Positions 47,795-59,129 of a DNA stretch of 64,000 bases are shown piece by piece. Numbering within the stretch: the first letter of the stretch is position 1; the number at the start of each line of letters is the position of its first letter. The stretch is taken from contig CM067556.1 of NCBI GenBank assembly GCA_034509755.1, positions 10,997,501-11,061,500 on the forward strand. The letters are read 5' to 3'. A program made the position numbers and the translations under genes. This DNA is from Anisodus tanguticus (Eukaryota; Streptophyta; Magnoliopsida; Solanales; Solanaceae). Below the pieces are notes generated by a model. That model worked only from the letters and a program-made list of their open reading frames with translations. It had not been told where the DNA came from and searched no databases.

Positions 47795-48755
47795 GTAAGC
47801 AAGTCTTCCCCTTTTTTCTGACTCAGTTTGTAGCCTTCTGGAGTCTTTATGTCTGTATGTTTTTCCGTTTAGTTATTCTTTCTTTCAAACTCAGCTTCAA
47901 GACAGAATGAATTGAATTTTTTCACATTTACAGACACATGTATCGCTAGAAGTAATCATTTTATTCACACTGCCAATGATAGATCTGTATGCTTCGAATT
48001 TTTAGTAGACGGTATATGCAATGTTAGAAGGATAAAACATGTGTTGAGTTGTGGAGCCTAATTCACCGCCGACACTATCAAGATAGATTTGTATGCTTCG
48101 ATTATTATCTATCATTTACTGTTATTTTTCTTTATTTAGTGGAGGGTATTTTGAGAATTTTAGGCTTGTATTATGTTCGTCCTAGTTTTCACTATATATA
48201 AACTAGGGCGCTGTTTTTCTTTCAGAAGAATGTCCGAAAAAGAGAGAAAAAGAGAATTGTAAACTCAAAACTCCATTATAGTAAAATCTGCAGCGGCAAA
48301 GTGGACGTAGCTCTCGCATTGAGGTGAATCACTATAAATCTGTGTGTTATTTGTTCTTCGCTTATTTACTGTTTTTCTGATTAGATAGGATTTGGGACGT
48401 AAATGCTGTATAAATTGTTGCTACAAGGGACATTTAAGTTATTTATTATTGTTTCATGACTCATCTTTTCTGCATTAAAAGTTGATTTGTCTTGCATAAG
48501 GACTGTCGAAGAACAGCTTTAACTTTGAGGATTTGTTTCCATTTTCTGAGTCCAGGAGGAGCGCTAAAAGTAATTCCTGATTTTATATAGAGGCTCCTGC
48601 TTACAACCACCCAGACTTCAAAGATGATTTTTGAGTGCTTTTCACACTGCATTTGTCATTTGCATTTATTAGAGCGCATAGATCAGTATATTGTCTACAT
48701 ATATAATTTGTCTTTAAACAAGTGCCTAATATTTGTCTTAATTTGTTATAGGCAG
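47795..48755 (+). other. intron of the ERD7-like pseudogene, possibly with an old LTR relic
   Basis: 961 bp between the GT at 47795 and the AG at 48754-48755. Around 48180-48370 CTATATATAAACTAGGGC and GTAGCTCTCGCATTGAGGTG look like the R/U5 part of a copia LTR, but I found no clear ends. Confidence 0.4.
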
Positions 48756-48799
48756 GATATGTGACGCTGTTGAAGTAGCTGGAAAGAATGTGATGTCAA

Positions 48800-49378
48800 T
48801 GTAAGATAGAATAATTTCTCTTAGGATTCCTTCCATTATTCACAATATATATAGTTGTACAAAGGTTGATTCCTAATACAGTACGAATCCTAACTTACCT
48901 TAAATGGTTGATTCCTAATACAATAAGAATTCTAAGTTACCTTAAATATACATCTATCATAATTACAAAATATACGGTGAATATTCGGAGAATATTCGCT
49001 AATACTCCCCTCAGACGGAGCGGGTGGAGGCCGAACGCTAAGGCTGGATCGGAAGTCGGTGAAGAGCTGTCGCGGTAGTCCCTTTGTGAAAATGTTTGCA
49101 TACTGATAAGAGGAAGGCACATGTAAAATTTTGACCTGACCACGGGCAACCTTCTCTCGCACAAAGTGGATATCCATCTCATATGCTTAGTCCGCTGATG
49201 TTGGACCGGATTATGAGACATATAGATGGCATATATGTTGTCACAATAGACTATAGACGCCTTGCGTAATGGACACCGGAGCTCCAAAAGAAGATTTCGG
49301 ACCCAACAGATCTCAAAGAACGACATTAGCAACTCTGCGATATTCTGCTTCAGCACTCGAACGGGATAGTGTGGCCTG
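48800..49378 (-). mobile_element. truncated copia 3' end (LTR + RNase H), unit 1
   Basis: 48800-49004 is an LTR of about 205 bp on the minus strand. Next to it, on the minus strand, comes the purine tract CTGAGGGGAG and then the RNase H tail: MDIHFVREKVARGQVKIL, IFTKGLPRQLFTDF (49177-48932) and, further upstream, CDNIYAIYMSHNPVQHQRTK. The fragment stops near RSSAEAEYR at the unit boundary, so the rest of pol is missing. An extra base pair difference near 49318 breaks the RNase H frame here, whereas unit 2 keeps it. Confidence 0.85.
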
Positions 49379-52300
49379 AAACAAGCTCCCAAATATTGGC
49401 TATTCTTTCGAGTGTCTGTGCCACCTCTTGGCTGGAATACATATTTTATTTCTAAAGCATCGCAGAAAGGTAACACAAAATGTTCTTTCTCCATGTCTTT
49501 TTTCATCACTAATGTGCTCTATCGATGACTCAAATATCAGAAGGCATTGGCTGTTTTCAAAAGGTACAATAATCACAAATTCATCCTTCATCTGCTGAAA
49601 TTATACAGGGAGCTCCACTGGCTATGTTACAAAGATGGATGTTCCACTGAACGGGACTGTTGAAATTGGCCCAGGGAACTTAAAGGCGTCCTTTTCCTCA
49701 AATACCGGTCAACTTAAACGTCTATATAATTCTAAAACAGGGGTAAGTTCTTAGTTATGTCAGAATCTCAACAAGGCAACATATTTAATGCATTATGTTG
49801 TACACAGAATCATCCATATTATCTCATTTTTTACCTAGTTGATACCTGTTTTTCTTTTCTATGTTGAGGGACGTTTCATCCTCCCAACTAATTCAAATGA
49901 CTGTTATCAGGTTGATATACCTGTACAACAAAGCTATCTTTGGTATGGCTCCAGTTCGAACTTTGATCAGGTACTTGCTGATGTTCTTGTAGGTATAATT
50001 AAATGTTAAGAGCGCATTAATAAAGGGGACACAGTTAGTTTAGATGTTAATTGGATTACCCGTTGCAGGATTCTGGTGCCTACATTTTCCTACCTGATGG
50101 ATCACCCCCAGTCATAGCTTCAAGATCAGTGAGTAACCTTTCCGTTCCTACTGTTTAACAACTAAAAATGATTAGAGCAATTGTGCTTCTTGGTCTCTTC
50201 CTCAATAAAGCCGAGGGTCTATCCGTACAACCTCTCTACCCCGTAAAGGTAGAGGTAAGGTCTGCATACATCCTACCCTCCCCGCACCCCACTTGTGGGA
50301 TTACACTGGGTATGTTGTTGTTGATCTCTTCCTCAATAAATCAATTAGTTCTTATTTTGCTGAAGTTTGATTAGCATCTCCACACTCTATCTAGTTTTCT
50401 TCATAGCAGAAACTAATTTCCTCTTTGCTAGCAGGTTACAATAAATGTTATGCATGGACCGCTGGTCGATGAAATTCACCAGCAATTCAACTCATGGATA
50501 TCTCAGGTGTGGTGCACGGTTCCTTGACTAACTCGCTCTTAGTCAGCACCAAAAGCATTTGGATCTTTTCCAATTTTCTGGTGGGTTCTATTATGTCTTG
50601 ATATGTCAATGTTTCAGGTAATTAGGATTTACAAAGACAAAGAACATGTTGAACTCGAATTCACTGTAAGTCAACTCTTCCCAGTGTCATTCACATCGAA
50701 GGGTAGTCTAAAAACTGTACATCTGACATACCTCTTCAATTGAAGATTGGTCCCATACCGACAGAAGATAGTGTTGGAAAAGAGGTCATTACCAAAATGA
50801 CAGCACATATGGCCACTGATAAAGTGTTCTACACTGACTCTAATGGGAGGGACTTTCTTAAAAGAGTAAGTTTGACATTTCATTCCTCTTTAAGTATAAA
50901 AAAACCCCAGAAAACCTAAGGAGTCACTAAAATGCTCTTTTCGTGTGTTTTCCATTAATATTGTCTCTTTGTTCTGCGTCCATATTTATTGTCAATATAC
51001 TATTTCTCCCACTTTAGTTCGCGTCAACTGTCTTTACATTTTGACTTTCAGTACATTATGCTTGAGCAACATGTCGCCCTATGCTCAGGTTTCTTGAGAA
51101 TTATAAATTTAAATACTTTGTACCGAGTCATCATTGTGAGTGATGTTCATCTGTTATGATTACACTTCCATAGACCTCCAATTTTGTTACTTCAGATTTC
51201 AAATGCATGCTTTTGGGAGAGCTATCATCGATCTCCATGTTAATTCCTTGCAGTGTTTATCCACATATTGAAAAAATGTCGCTGAGTTGTATTTCTATCT
51301 ATTCAATCTGAAACAGATAATTATTTGATGTTGGCTTTCTAGCTTACCATGGTTTTATCTGCTCTATTGCCTCAATATGTGTGGTGCATGGAACGACAAT
51401 GTTCTTGTGAACATTTTTTATGTTGGCAATTTATGAACTAGGAAAATGGTTATCAGGATTTCAATCCTACATCTTAAACTTAATACTGGGATTCATCTTT
51501 CATTCACTTCATCTCAAATTTTCTGTTTGTTTTAAGCTAATTTGCATGGTAAAATTTATTTGCTTTTCAGGTTAGAGATCACAGAGCTGATTGGGACCTC
51601 CAAGTTACTCAACCTGTTGCAGGGAACTATTATCCAGTAACTTTCTTATCTTATAATGAAATTTTGTTGAATATCAATTACGATGGACTTGGTTCACCTC
51701 AATTTGTGACTAACATTGGGTTGAGATTGAAACTGATGCATTGAGATCAAGTCCACAGAATCTGTTTGAAATTAAGTAATGTTGGAGTTAACAGATATTC
51801 CTTTTACTTTGAAAACAAGGTTTATGTATGCAACTGTTTTTTGTATATAGTTTGTGCGCGCCATTTCCAAGTGCATACTTTAAAACTTTACTAGGTGCGA
51901 GTAAAATGGTCTAATCAGTTGCATTTTCTTTCAGATTCCAATAAACGAGTCATGTTTCAGTTATTTGCAGCTTATATTTGCTCATAATAATTTGTACATT
52001 AAGCATCGCACATTTTTTGGACTATCGTGAGTTCTTGCCTATTTTTACTGTTTTTTTTTCCTCAGAAGTTGTTTAATTACTTTTGTTTTTCAGGTGAATC
52101 TTGGGATGTACATAACAGATAACAAATCAGAATTGTCTGTTTTGGTGGATCGTGCAACAGGTGGTGCCAGCATTAAAGATGGAGAAATAGAACTCATGTT
52201 GCATAGGTTCAATAGCATTTGAAGTTTTTTTTTAATGTTCAATTTTCTTATATAGATATTTTGCTTAATCTAATTGTCGGCTTACAGAGGTAATGGATTT

Positions 52301-53711
52301 TATATTTAACCAGGCGCTTGCTCTATGATGATGATAGAGGAGTGGGTGAAGCCCTTGATGAGACTGTCTGTGTGGAGGGGCTTACATGTGAGGGACTCAC
52401 GGTATGTTTAATACGACATTCCAAATTAGTCATATGCCTAGCTCACAGTTGACTTGGATGTGCCTGAGCTGCTAATTAGGGAAATGTCCTTCAATAATAA
52501 TAGTGTAGCAATCTCTGACTTGAATGCTTCTTTTTGAACTGATCTATTCTATTCTCATTTCATATGGCCAGGTTCGAGGGAATTACTATCTGGGAATTCA
52601 TAAAAACGGTGATGGTTCACGTTGGCGCAGAACAACTGGCCAAGAAATTTATTCACCTCTTGTTTTAGCTTTTGGACATGAGGTAATTTCAACATATTAT
52701 GAAGAGAACCAAATACTGCAGGCCCTCCACACCTTATTATATTCCTTTATTTTAAATGGTCAAATATTAGTGCTTGATATCAGGAATTTGTACTACTCTA
52801 TGTTGCAGAATCAGGAAGAGTGGAAAGCTTCGCATATAACCAAAGCCACCATCACGAATCTCAATTACAGTTTACCTCCTAATGTTGCACTGATTACTCT
52901 CCAGGTTATTGTATAGATCATGCAGTGATTAGAGTGATCCCTTTCCTTTGATGAATTAATGAAGTCATTTCTGGTTTTTCTGTCTCCAGGAGTTGGATAA
53001 TGGAGGTGTACTTCTCCGTTTGGCTCATCTATACGAGGTAAAATTAAACTAGCTGTTCTTAGTAAACTGACACATGCATATAAATTATGGACAACTTTAC
53101 TTGAGAATTTTTTTAGCTGCTTATATTTTGCTGAATTCTGTAACAAAAAGTGTTAACATTAAGACAATGATACACTACATCATTATAGGCTGGACCTATG
53201 ATTGTGCCTTGTTAACTGATATCACTACTTACCCTTGTGGTTTTTATGCGTTGTGGATGTGGATAGGCTGGTGAAGACGCTGATTATTCGACAATAGCCA
53301 AAGTTCAACTGAAGGAGATGTTTGCTGGAAAAACGGTAAAACTGCTTTAAAATCTTGCTGATAGTGGGAGCTTCTCTGTCCGTATTGATTAACTAATACA
53401 TATTAAGATTATTAACTGACTGTTACCTTCCTCAAAAAAGTTATTAAGATATTAACCTGGACAGTCTGCTTATTTTGTTGAGAGGATATGAAATGATTCT
53501 GTCATATTTGCACTGTATTCAGGTAAAGTCAATCAAGGAAACAAGCTTATCGGCGAATCAAGGCAAGAATGAGATGAAGAAGATGAGTTGGAATATAGAA
53601 CATGACAGTGGTAGTGAGTCTGTACCAATTAGAGGGGGTGCAGTAGACATGTCTAGTCTTGTAGTTGAACTTGGTCCAATGGAGATACGTACTTTTGTTG
53701 TTAAATTTTGA
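49379..53711 (+). pseudogene. alpha-mannosidase 3' fragment (exon 15 part to exon 29), unit 2
   Basis: Every exon from the second half of exon 15 (49379-49469) to the stop (53711) is present at +7255 bp from the intact gene, with the splice sites kept. The signal peptide and all catalytic residues (exons 1, 4, 11) are missing, as is the gene promoter, so it cannot make an active mannosidase. Few substitutions separate it from the original. One changes the exon 16 sequon: the Asn codon AAT at original residue 587 (GNVT) is TAT here, which removes an N-glycosylation site. This change, shared with unit 3, separates the copies from the intact gene. Confidence 0.92.
50210..50324 (+). mobile_element. 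TS-like SINE, copy in unit 2
   Basis: Copy of the SINE at 42955 by tandem duplication, with a private change (CCCGCACCCC instead of CCCAGACCCC). Confidence 0.85.
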
Positions 53712-54156
53712 AAAGAAAACTGCATATTATCTACCAAATACTAGTTAAAAAGAACTGGTTCATGGAGCAATTAACAGGCTCTTTTCAGTCATAAATTTGA
53801 TGTCTGCTGCAACATAAAAAGCAAATCTGTATTCTGGAAATAATCGGAGGAACGCGCTTTCCTCTGCTATAGAAGGTAATCAAATGGATTATATGCTTGG
53901 ACTTTGATCTCCTCAGTATCAATTCTACAATGTTCTAATGTTCTCTTCAGTCAACTAGCTATTTATAACTTCATTTTTCAGAAAGAATAACCGCATTCCT
54001 TTCCAGACGAATGAGTGATAAAACCAGTAAGAAAAAAAGATTCACCCATTTTGTAGGCTGTCCAGGAAGGGTGAAAAAAATAGATTACCTCCTTTCGTCC
54101 ATTTCTTTTATAGATACATATACTATTATGAGATGAGCAATTTTCTTTTATTACTA

Positions 54157-54401
54157 CTCCTCCGTCCCAAAAAAATTGTCATGGTTACTATTTAGACAGT
54201 CAAATGATGTTTTCTTTGACCATGATTTTTTCAAATACTTTCTAAATATTTTGAATTGTTAACTATTGTGACTTATAATATTACTTTCTAAATATATAAG
54301 TTTTACAAAAAAGTAAAGATTTTATGTCCGAACTCACATCGAACATTAGTTAGTTTGACCCTCGTAATTCGAAGTATGACAATGTTTTTAGGATGAGGGA
54401 G
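54157..54401. mobile_element. Stowaway-like MITE, copy in unit 2
   Basis: Duplicate of the element at 46901-47145. Confidence 0.8.
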
Positions 54402-54645
54402 TATTATTTTTCAAATATATTTTATTTATAAAAATGATTTCTAATATTTTTTAGGCAATATGGTTTCTACCGAAACTAAAAAAGAAAAAGAAAATCCAAA
54501 TGGACTTGCGCGGGAAATTCCAGACAGTCATAGCAGTTATTCATCCAAACAAATATTCCATGTGTCTCGCCATGTTCGCCTTCTATTCCTCCAAAAACTC
54601 TATTTTTTTCTTCCTCATCCTCAACATTTTTTTCTCAGCTCTTCA

Positions 54646-56054
54646 ATGGCTTCTCAGAACCCTAATCTCCATAAAGCCCCATTGTATCCATGGGTCAATG
54701 ATCATGAAAGAAATAATCTCTTGATTATTTTCATTAATGAATGAGTATATATACAATTTACAATTTTCATAATATGGAAAATCCTATTTCTATTCTACTC
54801 TCAAAACCCTATTCTATTTGTACAAGAATTCTACAAATATGTTAAGTGTACAATGCTAATTAAATGCCGTGTATACCGTGTATATCACGGGTATATTTAA
54901 CTAAGGGTCTTTCCTCGGTTCTATTTGAAGATTTTAAGGACAGTCTCAGTGTACGATTCTTCACTAGTTCAGTTGTGAATTCCATAGCAGGAAAGAAGTT
55001 CTTCAAGATGCTGCCGGGGGAGATGGTCCTTGCTACTCTGGATGGATTTTGTAAGCAAGTCTTCCCCTTTTTCTGACTCAGTTTGTAGCCTTCTGGAGTC
55101 TTTATGTCTGTATGTTTTTCCGTTTAGTTATTCTTTCTTTCAAACTCAGCTTCAAGACAGAATGAATTGAATTTTTTCACATTTACAGACACATGTATCG
55201 CTAGAAGTAATCATTTTATTCACACTGCCAATGATAGATCTGTATGCTTCGAATTTTTAGTAGACGGTATATGCAATGTTAGAAGGATAAAACATGTGTT
55301 GAGTTGTGGAGCCTAATTCACCGCCGACACTATCAAGATAGATTTGTATGCTTCGATTATTATCTATCATTTACTGTTATTTTTCTTTATTTAGTGGAGG
55401 GTATTTTGAGAATTTTAGGCTTGTATTATGTTCGTCCTAGTTTTCACTATATATAAACTAGGGCGCTGTTTTTCTTTCAGAAGAATGTCCGAAAAAGAGA
55501 GAAAAAGAGAATTGTAAACTCAAAACTCCATTATAGTAAAATCTGCAGCGGCAAAGTGGACGTAGCTCTCGCATTGAGGTGAATCACTATAAATCTGTGT
55601 GTTATTTGTTCTTCGCTTATTTACTGTTTTTCTGATTAGATAGGATTTGGGACGTAAATGCTGTATAAATTGTTGCTACAAGGGACATTTAAGTTATTTA
55701 TTATTGTTTCATGACTCATCTTTTCTGCATTAAAAGTTGATTTGTCTTGCATAAGGACTGTCGAAGAACAGCTTTAACTTTGAGGATTTGTTTCCATTTT
55801 CTGAGTCCAGGAGGAGCGCTAAAAGTAATTCCTGATTTTATATAGAGGCTCCTGCTTACAACCACCCAGACTTCAAAGATGATTTTTGAGTGCTTTTCAC
55901 ACTGCATTTGTCATTTGCATTTATTAGAGCGCATAGATCAGTATATTGTCTACATATATAATTTGTCTTTAAACAAGTGCCTAATATTTGTCTTAATTTG
56001 TTATAGGCAGAATATGTGACGCTGTTGAAGTAGCTGGAAAGAATGTGATGTCAA
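54646..56054 (+). pseudogene. ERD7-like gene fragment, unit 2
   Basis: Copy of 47390-48799, with the same interruption by a copia LTR (54705 onward) and the same end at the second copia LTR (56055). The 3' exon begins AATATGTGACGC instead of GATATGTGACGC, which would further change the residue next to the ICDAVEV block. Confidence 0.72.
54705..54946. mobile_element. rearranged copia LTR plus RNase H end, copy in unit 2
   Basis: Duplicate of 47449-47690, with the same opposed orientation of LTR and RNase H tail. Confidence 0.68.
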
Positions 56055-56632
56055 TGTAAGATAGAATAATTTCTCTTAGGATTCCTTCCATTATTCACAA
56101 TATATATAGTTGTACAAAGGTTGATTCCTAATACAGTACGAATCCTAACTTACCTTAAATGGTTGATTCCTAATACAATAAGAATTCTAAGTTACCTTAA
56201 ATATACATCTATCATAATTACAAAATATACGGTGAATATTCGGAGAATATTCGCTAATACTCCCCTCAGACGGAGCGGGTGGAGGCCGAACGCTAAGGCT
56301 GGATCGGAAGTCGGTGAAGAGCTGTCGCGGTAGTCCCTTTGTGAAAATGTTTGCATACTGATAAGAGGAAGGCACATGTAAAATTTTGACCTGACCACGG
56401 GCAACCTTCTCTCGCACAAAGTGGATATCCATCTCATATGCTTAGTCCGCTGATGTTGGACCGGATTATGAGACATATAGATGGCATATATGTTGTCACA
56501 ATAGACTATAGACGCCTTGCGTAATGGACACTGGAGCTCCAAAAGAAGATTTCGGACCCAACAGATCTCAGCAACGACATTAGCAACTCTGCGATATTCT
56601 GCTTCAGCACTCGAACGGGATAGTGTGGCCTG
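56055..56632 (-). mobile_element. truncated copia 3' end, copy in unit 2
   Basis: Duplicate of 48800-49378. On the minus strand the frame QATLSRSSAEAEYR, VANVVAEICWVRNLLLEL and CDNIYAIYM stays open for 148 codons (56638-56192), crossing into unit 3 by a few bases. It therefore lacks the frameshift seen in unit 1. Confidence 0.85.
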
Positions 56633-58119
56633 AAACAAGCTCCCAAATATTGGCTATTTTTTCGAGTGTCTGTGCCACCTCTTGGCTGGAATACATATTT
56701 TATTTCTAAAGCATCGCAGAAAGGTAACACAAAATGTTCTTTCTCCATGTCTTTTTTCATCACTAATGTGCTCTATCGATGACTCAAATATCAGAAGGCA
56801 TTGGCTGTTTTCAAAAGGTACAATAATCACAAATTCATCCTTCATCTGCTGAAATTATACAGGGAGCTCCACTGGCTATGTTACAAAGATGGATGTTCCA
56901 CTGAACGGGACTGTTGAAATTGGCCCAGGGAACTTAAAGGCGTCCTTTTCCTCAAATACCGGTCAACTTAAACGTCTATATAATTCTAAAACAGGGGTAA
57001 GTTCTTAGTTATGTCAGAATCTCAACAAGGCAACATATTTAATGCATTATGTTGTACACAGAATCATCCATATTATCTCATTTTTTACCTAGTTGATACC
57101 TGTTTTTCTTTTCTATGTTGAGGGACGTTTCATCCTCCCAACTAATTCAAATGACTGTTATCAGGTTGATATACCTGTACAACAAAGCTATCTTTGGTAT
57201 GGCTCCAGTTCGAACTTTGATCAGGTACTTGCTGATGTTCTTGTAGGTATAATTAAATGTTAAGAGCGCATTAATAAAGGGGACACAGTTAGTTTAGATG
57301 TTAATTGGATTACCCGTTGCAGGATTCTGGTGCCTACATTTTCCTACCTGATGGATCACCCCCAGTCATAGCTTCAAGATCAGTGAGTAACCTTTCCGTT
57401 CCTACTGTTTAACAACTAAAAATGATTAGAGCAATTGTGCTTCTTGGTCTCTTCCTCAATAAAGCCGAGGGTCTATCCGTACAACCTCTCTACCCCGTAA
57501 AGGTAGAGTTAAGGTCTGCATACATCCTACCCTCCCCAGACCCCACTTGTGGGATTACACTGGGTATGTTGTTGTTGATCTCTTCCTCAATAAATCAATT
57601 AGTTCTTATTTTGCTGAAGTTTGATTAGCATCTCCACACTCTATCTAGTTTTCTTCATAGCAGAAACTAATTTCCTCTTTGCTAGCAGGTTACAATAAAT
57701 GTTATGCATGGACCGCTGGTCGATGAAATTCACCAGCAATTCAACTCATGGATATCTCAGGTGTGGTGCACGGTTCCTTCACTAACTCGCTCTTAGTCAG
57801 CACCAAAAGCATTTGGATCTTTTCCAATTTTCTGGTGGGTTCTATTATGTCTTGATATGTCAATGTTTCAGGTAATTAGGATTTACAAAGACAAAGAACA
57901 TGTTGAACTCGAATTCACTGTAAGTCAACTCTTCCCAGTGTCATTCACATCGAAGGGTAGTCTAAAAACTGTACATCTGACATACCTCTTCAATTGAAGA
58001 TTGGTCCCATACCGACAGAAGATAGTGTTGGAAAAGAGGTCATTACCAAAATGACAGCACATATGGCCACTGATAAAGTGTTCTACACTGACTCTAATGG
58101 GAGGGACTTTCTTAAAAGA
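56633..58119 (+). pseudogene. alpha-mannosidase internal fragment (exon 15 part to exon 21), unit 3
   Basis: Exons lie at +14509 bp from the intact gene: 56633-56723, 56863-56996, 57165-57224, 57323-57382, 57689-57760, 57872-57919 and 58000-58119. The copy ends in intron 21, so exons 22-29 and the stop are missing. It shares the AAT-to-TAT change in exon 16 with unit 2 and has private changes such as a TTT for TTC-type change in exon 15 and an altered base in the SINE. No catalytic residues are present. Confidence 0.9.
57464..57578 (+). mobile_element. TS-like SINE, copy in unit 3
   Basis: Third copy of the intron 18 SINE by tandem duplication; it has GTAGAGTTAAGG where the others read GTAGAGGTAAGG. 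Confidence 0.85.
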
Positions 58120-58766
58120 GTAAGTTTGACATTTCATTCCTCTTTAAGTATAAAAAAACCCCAGAAAACCTAAGGAGTCACTAAAATGCTCTTTTCGTGT
58201 GTTTTCCATTAATATTGTCTCTTTGTTCTGCATCCATATTTATTGTCAATATACTATTTCTCCCACTTTAGTTCGCGTCAACTGTCTTTACATTTTGACT
58301 TTCAGTACATTATGCTTGAGCAACATGTCGCCCTATGCTCAGGTTTCTTGAGAATTATAAATTTAAATACTTTGTACCGAGTCATCATTGTGAGTGATGT
58401 TCATCTGTTATGATCACACTTCCATAGACCTCCAATTTTGTTACTTCAGATTTCAAATGCATGCTTTTGGGAGAGCTATCATCGATCTCCATGTTAATTC
58501 CTTGCAGTGTTTATCCACATATTGAAAAAATGTCGCTGAGTTGTATTTCTATCTATTCAATCTGAAACAGATAATTATTTGATGTTGGCTTTCTAGCTTA
58601 CCATGGTTTTATCTGCTCTATTGCCTCAATATGTGTGGTGCATGGAACGACAATGTTCTTGTGAACATTTTTTATGTTGGCAATTTATGAACTAGGAAAA
58701 TGGTTATCAGGATTTCAATCCTACATCTTAAACTTAATACTGGGATTCATCTTTCATTCACTTCAT

Positions 58767-59069
58767 CTAGGAAAATGCCTCTCGGTTTCGGCTTGCTGCT
58801 TTGGTATAATTGACTGATTTGAACATGATACTACATTGGCCGATGAAAATATCCATCGATTTTTTAGGCCTCCACAGTCGGAAAGACGGAAATATAACTT
58901 CAGGGCGAGGATGAGACTTAAACCCTTTTTTTATTTCATCCGGGAGACCAACATGTTTAGTAGGCGAGGCAATTAAAATGACCACCGAGTCATATGTTTG
59001 CAGCCACGACGTGATTGGAATGGTCTTTTCAAAATTTAAGTCTGAGCCCTCCGTGATCAAAACATTCAC
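58767..59069 (-). other. unrecognised 100-codon open frame
   Basis: A minus-strand frame starting MNVLITEGSDLNFEKTIPIT and containing SPTKHVGLPDEIKKGFKS and a Trp/Pro-rich stretch. I do not recognise a domain. It lies exactly after the breakpoint of unit 3 and next to a gypsy-type LTR end, so it is probably part of a repeat and not a host gene. Confidence 0.3.
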
Positions 59070-59129
59070 TGTTTTGGATACGGATCCGAAGTTATTTTTA
59101 TTTAACTGTTTCTAACCGTTTGTTCTTGA

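Larger units (their letters stand above)
47390..48799 (+). pseudogene. ERD7-like (senescence/dehydration-associated) gene fragment, unit 1
   Basis: The first piece, MASQNPNLHKAPLYPWVNDH, starts at 47390 and stops at a copia LTR (47449). A second piece (47698-47794) reads FFTSSVVNSIAGKKFFKM then LPGEMVLATLDGF and ends at a GT donor. A third (48756-48799) reads ICDAVEVAGKNVMS and ends at another copia LTR. From memory of Arabidopsis ERD7, the last two match the start of the senescence domain (SVVNS.GKKFF.LLPGE.VLASLDGF.K.CDAVEVAG.NVMS). Most of the gene is absent, including the middle and the C-terminus, so it cannot give a normal protein. Family members are membrane-lipid-associated proteins induced by drought and cold. 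The first piece is a weaker match than the others. Confidence 0.75.
42124..49378. repeat. tandem repeat unit 1 (7255 bp)
   Basis: It begins AAACAAGCTCCC inside exon 15 of the intact mannosidase gene and ends in a truncated copia fragment. The next base run, at 49379, restarts AAACAAGCTCCC. The unit includes exons 15 (part) to 29, the SINE and MITE, the ERD7-like pseudogene and the copia piece. Confidence 0.95.
49379..56632. repeat. tandem repeat unit 2 (7254 bp)
   Basis: Nearly identical to unit 1; the differences found by eye are scattered substitutions, A-run and T-run length changes near 54035 and 55070, and a small change near 56570. It starts and ends at the same breakpoints as unit 1. 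Confidence 0.93.
56633..58768. repeat. tandem repeat unit 3, truncated (2136 bp)
   Basis: It follows units 1 and 2 up to the equivalent of 44259 (CACTTCATCT) and then switches abruptly to unrelated sequence at 58769. Confidence 0.93.

Noticed and set aside
49400..49591. Minus-strand frames repeated three times at 7.25-kb spacing
   Set aside because: Antisense of mannosidase exon 15/intron 15 in each tandem unit; the repetition reflects the duplication, not a gene family.
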